NCBI RefSeq assembly: GCF_024723325.1
Contig: NZ_JANQCH010000004.1
Coordinates: forward strand, 1-41,594
Reading direction: 5' to 3'
Length of the DNA stretch: 41,594 nucleotides
From: Agrococcus sp. HG114
Lineage (GTDB): Bacteria > Actinomycetota > Actinomycetes > Actinomycetales > Microbacteriaceae
Below, piece after piece: positions 7,773-16,097 of the stretch. The position numbers were made by a program, and so were the translations under genes. The notes under the pieces are model-generated. The model did no database searches. It was not told the origin of the DNA and saw only the letters and a list, made by a program, of their open reading frames with translations. Positions within the stretch are counted from its first letter, which is position 1; each line of letters begins with the position of its first letter.

Positions 7773-9158
7773 TCAGACGCGCGCCGCGGCGTTCCGAAAT
7801 CTCGCTCCAAGGTGATCCTCTGGCAGCTGCGGACCAGCGCCGGTCAGCGCCTCGCGCAGCGTGAGGCCCTTCGGCTCGTCGCCAGCTTCCGGCAGCAGCC
7901 CCCGCCGCCGCAACTCCGGCGTCGCGAGGTCGACGAAGCGCTCGATATCGGCCGGCCGCACCGCCGCCGTGATGTTGAAGCCGTCGACGCCCGACTCCTC
8001 GCGCCAGCGCTCGAGCTCGTCGACCACCGTCGCCGGGGAGCCGACGATCACCGGACCGCGGCCGCCGATCGCGACGAACTCCGCGAGGTCGCGCACCGTC
8101 CACGTGCGGCCCGTCGAGAGGGTGGTGAACGACGCGAGCGCCGAGTGGTTCGCCTCGGTCTGCACGTGCTCGAGCGTCGCATCCGGGTCGAGGCCCGACA
8201 GGTCGACGCCGGTCCATCCGCCGAAGAGCGCGAGTGCGCCCTCGATGTCGACGTGCTGCCGGTACTCCTCGAGCCGCGCCTGCGCCTCCTCGTCGGTCTC
8301 GGCGACGATGACGGTCGCGATCGTCAGGATCTTGACCGCATCCGCCGACCGGCCGCGCTCGACGAGCCCACTGCGCACGCCGTCGACCCAGCGGCGCACG
8401 AGCTGCGGCGTGGAGCCCGAGAAGAAGATCGCCTCCGCGTGGTCGAGCGAGAACGCCTGCCCTCGGCTCGACGCGCCCGCCTGGAAGAGGAAGGGCGTGC
8501 CCTGCGGCCCCGGGTGCGCGAGCGCGTAGCCGGGCACCGTGAACCACTCGCCCTCGTGCGCGATCGGATGCACCTTGTCTGGGTCTACCCAGACGCCCGC
8601 GTCCTTGTCGGCGACCACCGCATCCGGCTCGAACGAGCCCTCGAAGAGCTTGTACATGACCTGCATGTACTCGTCGGCGCGGTCGTAGCGCACGTCGTGC
8701 GGCAGCTGCTTGTCGTAGCCGAGGTTGCGCGCGGCGGAGTCCTGGTAGGAGGTGACGATGTTCCACGCGATGCGGCCACCCGTGAAGTGGTCGAGCGTCG
8801 TGAGCGTGCGCGCGAGCAGGTAGGGCGACTCGTAGGTGACCGACGCGGTGACGCCGAAGCCGAGCCGCTCGGTGACCGCCGCCATCGCCGGCACCGCGAC
8901 AAGCGGGTCGAGCACCGGGTACTGCACACCGCCGCGCGCGGTCGCCTCGATGCCGTCGCCGTAGACGTCGTAGACGCCCGGGATGTCGGCCAGGAACAGC
9001 GCCGAGAAGCCGCCGCGCTCGAGCGTCTTCGCGAGCTCCGTCCAGTAGCCGAGCGTGTCGAAGTCCCGCGCCCGCGACTCCGGGTGCCGCCACAGGCCGG
9101 GCGACTGGTGGTTGGGCACGAGCATCTCGAAGGCGCTGAGCAGCAAGGGGCGGGTCAT
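7773..9158 (-). CDS. NtaA/SnaA/DszA-family FMN-dependent monooxygenase
   Basis: 461 residues, a normal length for the NtaA/SnaA/DszA/SsuD-like branch of the luciferase-like (LLM) superfamily. Typical blocks are the N-terminal FEMLVPNHQSPGLWRHPESR, FLADIPGVYDVYG, the flavin-site stretch GGRIAWNIVTS, and PFLFQAGASSRGQAF. Members use reduced FMN from a separate reductase and O2 to cleave C-S or C-N bonds in sulfones, sulfonates, dibenzothiophene sulfone or nitrilotriacetate. The ATG overlaps the upstream transporter stop (ATGA), and the operon is led by a SAM riboswitch, so a sulfur-scavenging role is the best inference. Substrate cannot be named. No flavin reductase is encoded beside it. Confidence 0.85.
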   Translation of the reverse strand: MTRPLLLSAFEMLVPNHQSPGLWRHPESRARDFDTLGYWTELAKTLERGGFSALFLADIPGVYDVYGDGIEATARGGVQYPVLDPLVAVPAMAAVTERLGFGVTASVTYESPYLLARTLTTLDHFTGGRIAWNIVTSYQDSAARNLGYDKQLPHDVRYDRADEYMQVMYKLFEGSFEPDAVVADKDAGVWVDPDKVHPIAHEGEWFTVPGYALAHPGPQGTPFLFQAGASSRGQAFSLDHAEAIFFSGSTPQLVRRWVDGVRSGLVERGRSADAVKILTIATVIVAETDEEAQARLEEYRQHVDIEGALALFGGWTGVDLSGLDPDATLEHVQTEANHSALASFTTLSTGRTWTVRDLAEFVAIGGRGPVIVGSPATVVDELERWREESGVDGFNITAAVRPADIERFVDLATPELRRRGLLPEAGDEPKGLTLREALTGAGPQLPEDHLGARFRNAAARV

Positions 9159-10552
9159 CGTGCGGTCCTCTCGGTGGTGGCGAGCGCGAGCTCGGCCTCG
9201 GTCGGGGTGGCCTCTTCGTCGGTGGTGGAGCGGATGCTCTCGGTCGCGCCGTGCAGGTCGCCCAAGTCGGTGCCGGCCCGGTCGCGCGCGGGGTCCGCGG
9301 CGAACAGGGCCGCGACGATCGAGATCGTCACGAGCACCGACAGGTAGCCGGCGATGAGCCATGGCTCGTTGCCGCCCGCGGAGTAGAGCAGCGCGGCGAT
9401 CATCGGCATGAGGCCGCCGCCGAGCACCGAGCCGATCTGGTAGCCGAGGCTCACGCCCGAGTAGCGCACGTGCACCGGGAACTGCTCGGCGAACCACGCC
9501 GCCTGCGGCCCGTAGACCGCGTCGTGCGCGAGGTTCACGCCGATGACGACGACGAGCGGCAGCAGCTCGAGCGGGCCGGCGTCGAGGAAGGCGAACAGCG
9601 CCCAGCCGAACACGCCGATCGCGGCGTAGCCGTAGATCGAGACGCGGCGGCGGCCCACGCGGTCGGAGAGCCAGCTCCACAGCGGCGTCGCGGCGAGCCC
9701 GACGGCCGAGGCGATCATCACCGCGGTGACGCCGGAGGTGGTGTCGCCGCGCTCGCTCGCGAGGTAGCTGAGCATGTAGACGGTGATGAGGAAGTAGACG
9801 GCGTTCTGACCGAGGCGCAGGCCGATCGTGACCAGGAGCGGCCGCCAGTGGTTGCGGAGCAGCTCGGCGACCGGGGCGCGCGTGACGCCGCTCGAGCGGT
9901 GCTCCTCGAACTCGGGCGCGTCCTCGACGCCGAGCCGGATCCAGAGCCCGAACGCGACGAGCACCGCTGAGATGAGGAACGGGATCCGCCAGCCGAACTC
10001 GGCGAACTGCTCGGCACTCACCGCGTGCTGCACGATGAAGAAGGCGCCGGTCGCGAGCAGCATGCCGGCGGACGAGCCGAGCTGCGTGAACGAGCCGAAT
10101 AGCCCGCGGTGCCGTGCCGGTGCGTGCTCGACGCTCAGCAGCGCCGAGCCGCCCCACTCGGCGCCCGCCGACAGGCCCTGCAGCACCCGCAGCACGATGA
10201 GAGCGCCGACCGCCCACCAGCCGATCGCCGCGAAGTTCGGCAGCAGCCCGATGATCGTCGTCGCGACGCCCATGAGCAGCAGCGACGCGACCAGCAGCGA
10301 CTTGCGCCCGATGCGATCGCCGAGGTGGCCCGCGATGATGCCGCCGAGCGGCCGCACCACGATGCCGACCGCGAGCGTCGCGAACGACGCGATCGTGCCG
10401 GCGAGCGCGCTCCCCGCGGGGAAGAACTGCGTGCTGAAGATGAGGGCGGATGCGGTGCCGTAGAGGTAGAAGTCGTACCACTCGATCGTGGTCCCGACGA
10501 AGGAGGAGGCGAGCACGCGTCGTCGCTGCCGGCTCCGGTCTATCGTGGTCAT
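9155..10552 (-). CDS. MFS transporter, metabolite:H+ symporter (MHS) type
   Basis: 465 residues with about twelve hydrophobic segments. The MHS hallmarks are clear: GTTIEWYDFYLYGTAS in the first helix, RPLGGIIAGHLGDRIGRK as the conserved loop 2-3 motif, and RVLQGLSAGAEWGG in helix 4. The family imports small organic acids, betaine or amino-acid-like compounds with protons. The ATG at 10552 has a GAGAGG ribosome site 7 nt away. The first gene of a two-gene operon with the flavin monooxygenase, it is preceded by a SAM riboswitch. I infer uptake of an organosulfur or methionine-related compound that the monooxygenase then opens; the sequence alone does not fix the substrate. Confidence 0.85.
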   Translation of the reverse strand: MTTIDRSRQRRRVLASSFVGTTIEWYDFYLYGTASALIFSTQFFPAGSALAGTIASFATLAVGIVVRPLGGIIAGHLGDRIGRKSLLVASLLLMGVATTIIGLLPNFAAIGWWAVGALIVLRVLQGLSAGAEWGGSALLSVEHAPARHRGLFGSFTQLGSSAGMLLATGAFFIVQHAVSAEQFAEFGWRIPFLISAVLVAFGLWIRLGVEDAPEFEEHRSSGVTRAPVAELLRNHWRPLLVTIGLRLGQNAVYFLITVYMLSYLASERGDTTSGVTAVMIASAVGLAATPLWSWLSDRVGRRRVSIYGYAAIGVFGWALFAFLDAGPLELLPLVVVIGVNLAHDAVYGPQAAWFAEQFPVHVRYSGVSLGYQIGSVLGGGLMPMIAALLYSAGGNEPWLIAGYLSVLVTISIVAALFAADPARDRAGTDLGDLHGATESIRSTTDEEATPTEAELALATTERTAR

Positions 10553-10645
10553 GCGGTGTCCTCTCGTGACCCGAGGTCGCCGCGTCCGGGCACGCGCAGC
10601 GGGCTCGGTCGATGCCGGCTCGGTGCCGGTCTCGATGCGGGATGT

Positions 10646-10727
10646 CCATCGGTCCTGGCCGAAGCACCCGCGCGATCACGGGTTGCTGCGGCGTCGTCGA
10701 GCCAGGTCTCTCGGCCGCTCTGGATGG
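10646..10727 (-). ncRNA. SAM riboswitch, SAM-I/SAM-IV superfamily (compact form)
   Basis: Read on the minus strand, the element has the SAM-I-type core: P1 from CCATC (10727-10723) with GATGG (10650-10646); P2 GCGGC with GCCGC; the conserved GCAGCAACC; P3 CCCG with CGGG followed by GTGCT; and a pseudoknot in which CCTGGC of the P2 loop pairs with GCCAGG after P3. I see no P4 helix, and the aptamer is only about 82 nt, which fits the compact SAM-I/IV variants of Actinobacteria better than classical SAM-I. A TACCGT -10-like box (10742 to 10737) would start the RNA about 3 nt before P1. Before the transporter start, CCTC (about 17 nt upstream of the start region) could pair with the GAGG of the ribosome site, suggesting translational control. 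When SAM is plentiful, expression should be off. Confidence 0.82.
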
Positions 10728-10811
10728 TGTGCTCTCACGGTAGGAGCGCGTCGCCGCGGGCGCACGGGGGGCCGTCACGGTCGGTAACAGAGCGGATGCG
10801 CGGCAAGCGGA

Positions 10812-10844
10812 AGACCCCGGGGAGCTGCAGCTCCACCGGGGTCT
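10812..10844 (-). terminator. Hairpin between the DUF4839 gene and the riboswitch
   Basis: AGACCCCGG pairs with CCGGGGTCT around an internal palindrome (GGAGCT / AGCTCC), giving one long stem. It lies about 100 nt past the DUF4839 stop and upstream of the riboswitch, so it probably ends that transcript. It could also act on the plus strand, where CTCTTGGTT follows. The rest of the gene-free stretch 10553-10945 holds only the riboswitch and its leader; I see nothing else in it. Confidence 0.5.
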
Positions 10845-10945
10845 CTTGGTTCTAGCGGCGGTGCGTCCTCACTCCGGCCGCGCGCTTCGCGGAGATGCGC
10901 CGCGGCAGCTCACACGCGGATCTGAGCTCGACGCGCCGGACGGCA

Positions 10946-11692
10946 TCATCGGATCTGCGTCGCCACGGGCTCGAGCTGGAAGAGCAACCGGAAATTGTCG
11001 AACTCCAGCACTCTGGCGGTGATCCGGACGTTGTCCCCGACGCCGATCGAGTCAGGGACGTCGTCGCTGTCGACATCGCGGAACTGGAACGAAGGACCAC
11101 CATGAGAGATGGTTTCGCTGTAATCGCCGTACGTCAGCAAGATGTCGTAGCGGGTCGAGTAGCTGCTGTGCAGTGCCATTGCACCGATGCTCGCGTCGAA
11201 CTCGATCAGGCGGCCCTCGTACTCGGCAGCGAACTGCTCAACGGTGGGGCCTTGGTCCGGGCCGGTCAGAAGAGCCGCGAGATCTTCGCTGTTCTCGATG
11301 GTCAGCGGTGTCGGCTCCGCATTCTCGGAGGAAGCGGCGGCCCCGCTCGTTGTAGCCGGCTCCGTCACCGCAGGCTCGCTTTCCGCGGCCGGTACTTGAG
11401 TGTCCGCGGGAGCCGCCGCGCTCTCGGACGTGGCGGGCGCGTCGTCGTCGCTACCGAGCGCGGATCCCACGCCCACCGCTGCGGCAAGGACAACAGCCGC
11501 CGCAAGCCCTATCGCGATCTGCCGCATCGGCACTTTGGGCTTCGGTCGCCGAAACGTCAGCTCACTCCGCAGGGCGCCCTGCGACTGTCCGACCAGTTCC
11601 CATCCATCCGCTTCCCACTTCGCTATGGTTCGCGACTCGAATCCCCGTACGACCGTCGTGGTGGAGGTCTGGAACTGGCCGTTGTCGCTCAT
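10946..11692 (-). CDS. Single-pass membrane protein with C-terminal DUF4839 domain
   Basis: 248 residues. The first 52 residues are cytoplasmic and include a VRGFESRTIAKWEADGWELV segment seen in other DUF4839 proteins. A single membrane helix spans about 57-80 (IAIGLAAAVVLAAAVGVGSAL). A Ser/Ala/Pro/Glu-rich linker follows to about 145, and then the DUF4839 domain, recognised from YEGRLIEFDASIG, SYSTRYDILLTYGDYSET, FQFRDVD and VPDSIGVGDNVRITA. The domain sits outside the membrane if the helix is N-in. Its function is unknown; the strand pattern suggests a small OB-like beta barrel, which is inference. It appears monocistronic. Confidence 0.72.
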   Translation of the reverse strand: MSDNGQFQTSTTTVVRGFESRTIAKWEADGWELVGQSQGALRSELTFRRPKPKVPMRQIAIGLAAAVVLAAAVGVGSALGSDDDAPATSESAAAPADTQVPAAESEPAVTEPATTSGAAASSENAEPTPLTIENSEDLAALLTGPDQGPTVEQFAAEYEGRLIEFDASIGAMALHSSYSTRYDILLTYGDYSETISHGGPSFQFRDVDSDDVPDSIGVGDNVRITARVLEFDNFRLLFQLEPVATQIR

Positions 11693-11812
11693 CTTTGTCT
11701 TTCTCGAATCCGCCGAGATCTCCCGGAATGAGATGAGCCTAAGTGCCGTCGGCGACCATGGGCGTCCATCTGCACGTTCCCTCTCGAGGCGAAAGTCGCC
11801 GGATATCTCGGC

Positions 11813-13603
11813 TCAAGCGCGGAGCGGGGCTCGCTGCAGGATCTCGTCGAGGCTCGTGAGGATCACGAGCCGCTCGGTCGCGCGCGTCGCGCCGATGTAG
11901 AGGAGGTCCTGCCAGCGCGGGGTCGTGCCGTCGACGTCCGTGACGATCACGGCGGGCGACTCGAGGCCCTTGTAGGCGTGGACCGTGCCCCACGGCGTGC
12001 CGTTGGGGTCCCCGTCGTGGCGGGCCAGCGCATCCGCCACCGCACCGCCGGCACGGCTCGCCGCAGACGCCCGCCGAGGGGAGAGCACGAGGATCTCGCG
12101 CGGGTTCCAGCCCTCCTCCCACAGCGACATGAGCGCGTGGGCGAGCTGCTCCTGCTGCTCGGACTCGTTGCGGTAGCCGAGCACGGTGAGGGGGAGCGGG
12201 TCGTCCTCCTCGCCGTCGCGGTCGAAGCCGATGTAGAGCTCGTCGTCGAGCAGCTCCTCGATGAGCTCGGCGAGCTGCGGGGTCTGGCGCACGTTCGACG
12301 TGAGGGTCATCTCGGCGGCGTCGGGGATGCGGGTGTCGAGGAGGTGGCGTCTCGATGCGCCCGACTGCGTCGGACTACTCGACGAGCGGGCGGGAGCGCC
12401 CGAGTCGCCGGAGACGTGCGCGGCCAGCGCCTCCTCGACGGGGGAGCCGAGCGGGCGGTAGATGTCCTGGCGGGTGAAGTCGCCGGCGAGCACCACCCGG
12501 GCGCCGGCGAGCCCGCCGACCAGCAGGCTGTCGAGCACGTCGAGCGTGGAGTCGCGCGCGAGATCCTGCGCCTCGTCGGCGACGAGGCACGTGAACGACG
12601 GCTCGAAGCCCGGCACGCGCGTGACGGCGAGGGTGGCCTCGGGGAGCGTGCCGTTCCACCACGCGTCGCCGGCATCCTCGGGCGGCTCGATCTTGGCGTA
12701 GGCGAGCATCAGCTGGTGCACGCGGGCGACGGTGATGTCGTCGCGGTCGCGCAGCCGGTGCTGCAGGTCGCCCTCGAGCCTGCGGTTGAAGCACGTGAGC
12801 AGCACGCGCTCGTCGCGGTTCGCCGCCTGCAGCGCGGCGCGCACGGCGACGTTCGTCTTGCCGGTGCCGGCCGGGCCGGTGACGAGCAGGCGGGGGCTCG
12901 CGCTGAAGTACTGCAGCGCGCGCTCCTGCCGCTCGGTCGCCTCCCGCAGGTCTCGCTCGCGCACTTCGCGCCGCTCGGCCATCGCGCGCGCCCACGAGAT
13001 CGACGGCTGCAGCGCCTGCCGGAACTCGTCGACATCCTGCTCGTCGGGCCTGCCCGGCTGGTACGCCGGCACGCGGCGCTCGAGCTCGCGGCGCCCGTGC
13101 CGCAGCACGCCGACGATGCTCGTGACCAGGCGGGATGCGTCGAGGTCGGCCCGCGTGAGCGTCTCGTTCGCGGGCACGTCGATGCGCGCCTCGAGCTGCG
13201 CCACGAGCTCGCCGCCCCGCATCGGGAACCACACCGCCTGCCAGATCGGGTAGGGCGGCACGAAGGCCCGCCGCTCGATCCACTTGCGGATGCTGCGCGA
13301 GTTGTCCCACGCCTGGTCGTAGGGGGAGCGGGGCGTCGGCTCCTGGCTGCCGAGCCGCCAGAGCCCGTCGTCGCCGACCTCGACGCGCTCGTGCGACTTC
13401 ACCTCGACGACGAGCACGCCCTCGCCGGGCGCGACGATGACGAAGTCCGCCTCGCCCTCGACCTGCGTCTCATGGTGGCGGATGGGCAGGCCGTGCCAGA
13501 CGATCCAGCCCTCGGTGCCGGGGTGGTCGCGCAGCGCCTCGAACACCTTCGCCTCGCCGGGCGGGGTGCGGGGCCGCATGAGCCCGGGGACCATCGTGGC
13601 CAT
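11813..13603 (-). CDS. NERD-domain nuclease fused to UvrD/Rep-type (SF1) helicase
   Basis: 596 residues. The N-terminal NERD domain (about 10-125) carries the nuclease-like residues E17, D53 and E67-V-K69 (VVEVKS). An SF1 helicase follows with Walker A GPAGTGKT (243-250), Walker B DEAQD (343-347), a SNVRQ motif near 438-443, VHAYKGLES and the final YIGATRATERLVIL motif. Thus both the nuclease and the ATPase look intact. A DNA repair or anti-phage role is plausible: similar nuclease-helicase fusions act in phage defence (for example Nhi of staphylococci, with a different nuclease part). The ATG at 13603 lies 6 nt after a TACGGT -10-like box, suggesting a leaderless message. Standalone gene. 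The 120 bp between it and the DUF4839 gene show nothing else. Confidence 0.82.
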   Translation of the reverse strand: MATMVPGLMRPRTPPGEAKVFEALRDHPGTEGWIVWHGLPIRHHETQVEGEADFVIVAPGEGVLVVEVKSHERVEVGDDGLWRLGSQEPTPRSPYDQAWDNSRSIRKWIERRAFVPPYPIWQAVWFPMRGGELVAQLEARIDVPANETLTRADLDASRLVTSIVGVLRHGRRELERRVPAYQPGRPDEQDVDEFRQALQPSISWARAMAERREVRERDLREATERQERALQYFSASPRLLVTGPAGTGKTNVAVRAALQAANRDERVLLTCFNRRLEGDLQHRLRDRDDITVARVHQLMLAYAKIEPPEDAGDAWWNGTLPEATLAVTRVPGFEPSFTCLVADEAQDLARDSTLDVLDSLLVGGLAGARVVLAGDFTRQDIYRPLGSPVEEALAAHVSGDSGAPARSSSSPTQSGASRRHLLDTRIPDAAEMTLTSNVRQTPQLAELIEELLDDELYIGFDRDGEEDDPLPLTVLGYRNESEQQEQLAHALMSLWEEGWNPREILVLSPRRASAASRAGGAVADALARHDGDPNGTPWGTVHAYKGLESPAVIVTDVDGTTPRWQDLLYIGATRATERLVILTSLDEILQRAPLRA

Positions 13604-13609
13604 GGTGCC

Positions 13610-13615
13610 ACCGTA
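13610..13615 (-). promoter_or_regulatory. Candidate -10 box of a leaderless NERD-helicase transcript
   Basis: On the minus strand TACGGT is followed by six bases and then the ATG at 13603, the spacing expected when transcription begins at the start codon. There is no Shine-Dalgarno sequence in between. No convincing -35 box was found. Confidence 0.35.
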
Positions 13616-13629
13616 GCTGCGCCGATAGA

Positions 13630-13663
13630 GGTGTCGGGGCGGCCTCGCGGCCGCCCCGACACC
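13630..13663 (-). terminator. Strong hairpin terminator of the nucleoside/ECF operon
   Basis: A perfect 15-bp stem (GGTGTCGGGGCGGCC with its complement) closes on a TCGC loop, 3 nt after the stop codon of the last ECF ATPase gene. On the minus strand TCTATC follows. Confidence 0.8.
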
Positions 13664-13666
13664 TTG

Positions 13667-14467
13667 TCAGCCGGCGAGTCGCTTGGCGATCTCCTCGACG
13701 TGCAGCGGCACGTCGTCGAGGCCCAGCCGGTCGAGCGCCTGCGCGATGACCGGCGGAGTGAGCCGAGCCTCGCGCATGACGTCCGGGTTCCGGAAGACGC
13801 TACCCTGCAGGTCGTCGACGACCACCCGCTTGTTCGCCATGACGATCACCCGCTGGAAGTGCTCGGCGACGAACTCCATGTCGTGCGTGATCGTGATGAC
13901 GATCTTGCCCTGCTGCTGGAGGTGGCCGATGATGCCTGCGATGCGGTTGAGGCCCACGAGGTCCTGCCCGGCCGTCGGCTCGTCGAGGATGACGACCTTT
14001 GTGTCGGCCGCGATCACCGACGCGATCGTGACGAACTTCCGGATCGACAGCGGCAGGTCGTACGGGTTCGTCTCGAGGTCGGCACGGATGCCGCAGATCT
14101 CCGCGGCCGCCTCGACCCGCTGACGAGCCGCATCCGCGTCGATCTTCTGGCGCTTCAGCCCGTACTCGATCTCGGCGAACGCCGTGCTGTTGAAAATCTG
14201 GTCGTCGGGGTTCTGGAAGACGTAGCCGACATCGCGCGCGGTCGCGGCCGCGGTGCGGTCGGTCGTCGCGATGCCGTTGACCACCGCCCGACCGGAACTC
14301 GGCCGCAGCAGCCCGTTGATCATCTTGACGGTCGTCGTCTTGCCAGCGCCGTTCTGGCCGACGATCGCGACCGACTCGCCCTCCTCGACGCTGAAGCTCA
14401 CGCCGTCGACCGCCGTCACGCCGTTCGGATACGAGAACACCACATCCTCGAGCTCGATGAATGCCAT
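13667..14467 (-). CDS. ECF transporter ATPase with degenerate signature motif
   Basis: 266-residue energy-coupling ATPase (EcfA type). Walker A is GQNGAGKT (37-44), the Q-loop is FQNPDDQIF, a hallmark of ECF ATPases, and Walker B is VVILDEPTAGQD. The LSGGQ signature is replaced by LPLSIRKF, so this subunit cannot complete a canonical ATP site in its partner. Together with the adjacent ATPase it should form a heterodimer with one canonical and one degenerate site. The ATG at 14467 has a perfect GAGGTGA ribosome site 5 nt upstream; a GTG at 14476, overlapping the preceding stop, is the alternative. Last gene of the LacI-led operon. Confidence 0.85.
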   Translation of the reverse strand: MAFIELEDVVFSYPNGVTAVDGVSFSVEEGESVAIVGQNGAGKTTTVKMINGLLRPSSGRAVVNGIATTDRTAAATARDVGYVFQNPDDQIFNSTAFAEIEYGLKRQKIDADAARQRVEAAAEICGIRADLETNPYDLPLSIRKFVTIASVIAADTKVVILDEPTAGQDLVGLNRIAGIIGHLQQQGKIVITITHDMEFVAEHFQRVIVMANKRVVVDDLQGSVFRNPDVMREARLTPPVIAQALDRLGLDDVPLHVEEIAKRLAG

Positions 14468-14472
14468 CGTCG

Positions 14473-15324
14473 TCACCTCACCATCCGCGGCTCGAGCTGG
14501 CCGACCAGCTCGTCGGTCGTGAGCGGCGACACCTCGAAGCGGATGCCTACCTGCTCGAGCTGGCGCGCGATCGTCAGCGCTTGCGGCAGCCGAGTGCCGA
14601 TGGCGGCCGTCCGCGGGTTCGCGAAGATCTCGCGAGGGGTGCCGACGTCGACGATGCGGCCGGCGTCCATGAGCACGACGCGGTCAGAGAAGGCTGCGAC
14701 GTGCTCCATCTTGTGCTCGACGAGCACGATCGTGCGGCCCTGTCCTTTCATGCGCTCGATGAGCTCGAACACGTCGTCGGTCGACTGGGGGTCGAGCTGC
14801 GACGTCGGCTCGTCGATGACGAGGATGTCCTGCGCCATGACCAGGATCGAGGAGAGGGCGACGCGCTGCTGCTGGCCGCCGGAGAGCTGGAAGGGGTTGC
14901 GGTCGACCAGATCCTGCAGCCGGGCGAGCTGCACCATCTCGTCGACACGGGCGATGATCTCGTCACGCGGCAGCCCGAGGTTGCCGAGCCCGAATGCGAG
15001 CTCGTCGTAGACGGTGCGGGCCGTACCCGACATCTGGGTGAAGGGGTTCTGGAAGACGAACCCGATCTCCTTCGCGAGCTCGCCGATCTCCTCGTCGGCG
15101 ATGTCGCGGCCGTTGATGAGCACGCGACCCGCGAACTCGCCCTTGAAGAACTTCGGCGCGAAGCCGCGTATGGCGTTGCAGAGCGTCGTCTTGCCCGAGC
15201 CGTTGGCTCCGATGATCGACACGAACTCACCGGGCCGGATGTCGAGGTCGATCCCCTGAAGCACCTTCGCCTCTTCGGCGCCCTCGTATGCGAACGAGAC
15301 GTTCTCAAGCGTCACAGCACCCAC
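14473..15324 (-). CDS. ECF transporter ATPase with canonical motifs
   Basis: 283-residue EcfA-type ATPase. Walker A is GANGSGKT (about residues 39-46), the ECF Q-loop is FQNPFTQM, the signature is LSGGQQQRVALS, Walker B is ILVIDEPTSQLD, and the switch histidine lies in VLVEHKMEH. All residues needed for hydrolysis are present, in contrast to the partner ATPase next to it. The GTG at 15324 overlaps the end of the T-subunit gene by 13 bp and has GGAGG upstream; the GTG at 15315 is an alternative. It drives the shared ECF importer of this operon. Confidence 0.86.
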   Translation of the reverse strand: MGAVTLENVSFAYEGAEEAKVLQGIDLDIRPGEFVSIIGANGSGKTTLCNAIRGFAPKFFKGEFAGRVLINGRDIADEEIGELAKEIGFVFQNPFTQMSGTARTVYDELAFGLGNLGLPRDEIIARVDEMVQLARLQDLVDRNPFQLSGGQQQRVALSSILVMAQDILVIDEPTSQLDPQSTDDVFELIERMKGQGRTIVLVEHKMEHVAAFSDRVVLMDAGRIVDVGTPREIFANPRTAAIGTRLPQALTIARQLEQVGIRFEVSPLTTDELVGQLEPRMVR

Positions 15325-16097
15325 TGGAGCACTCCTCCCACGACCACCAGGACCGCAATCACGATGAGGGCCTTGCGCAGCGCACGCTCGCCCGCGGGGT
15401 CGTCGAGCGACTCGAGCGACGTGCGGGGGCCGCGAATGGAGAAGCCGCGCGACTCGAGGGTGAGCGCTTTCTCCTCGACGCTCACGATCGAAGTGAGGAT
15501 GAGCGGGCCGATGGTCGGGATGAACGCCCTCGCGCGCACCCAGACGTCTGCATCCGTCTCGATGCCGCGGGAGCGCTGAGCGTCCATGATCACGGTCATG
15601 CGCTTGCGCATCTCGGGGATGATGTTGACGGTCGCGAGGATGACGTAGGTGACGCGCGGGTTGACGCCGCGCTGCTCGAGCGCGAGCACGAGGCGGTGCA
15701 CGTCGAGGATGACCGTGAGCAGCAGCACCGCGGAGCCGATGCCGGCGACTCGGCCGGCGAAGCCGATGCCCTTGTCGAGGCCCTCCTGCGTCGCGCGGAG
15801 CGGGCCGAGCTCGGCGACGACCGTCTCGCCCGGGATGAAGAAGGTCTGCAGCACCAGGATGATGAGGCAGAGCACGAGGATGGTCTTCCACCAGACACGG
15901 AAGAACGCCGCGGCGCGGCCCGCCGCGGCGGCCAGCACGAAGCTGACCACCGCGACGGCGACGCCGACCGGCCACTCGAACAGCAGGGCCGCGAGCGCCA
16001 GCAGCCCGACGATGCCGAGCTGCGTCAAGGGGTGAAGCCGGGCGAGCCGGCTGCCGGCGGCTGCCGGAGCCTCAGGCGCCATGGTGACGGACGTCAT
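15312..16097 (-). CDS. ECF transporter transmembrane (T) subunit
   Basis: 261 residues, EcfT family. Four to six hydrophobic segments flank the long cytoplasmic coupling helices, which carry the two family Ala-Arg-Gly-like motifs that dock in the ATPase grooves: QRSRGIE (about residues 160-166) and LESRGFS (about 198-204). It links the two ATPases to the substrate-binding S subunit. The ATG overlaps the S-subunit stop (ATGA). Because S, T and both ATPases are encoded together, this looks like a dedicated (group I) ECF system rather than a shared one. Confidence 0.87.
   Translation of the reverse strand: MTSVTMAPEAPAAAGSRLARLHPLTQLGIVGLLALAALLFEWPVGVAVAVVSFVLAAAAGRAAAFFRVWWKTILVLCLIILVLQTFFIPGETVVAELGPLRATQEGLDKGIGFAGRVAGIGSAVLLLTVILDVHRLVLALEQRGVNPRVTYVILATVNIIPEMRKRMTVIMDAQRSRGIETDADVWVRARAFIPTIGPLILTSIVSVEEKALTLESRGFSIRGPRTSLESLDDPAGERALRKALIVIAVLVVVGGVLQWVL

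Noticed and set aside
11978-15010. A very long plus-strand open frame opposite the NERD-helicase and ECF genes
   Set aside because: It is antisense to two sets of well-recognised proteins, is Arg/Asp/Glu/Ala-rich without any domain, and has no ribosome site. It is a high-GC shadow.
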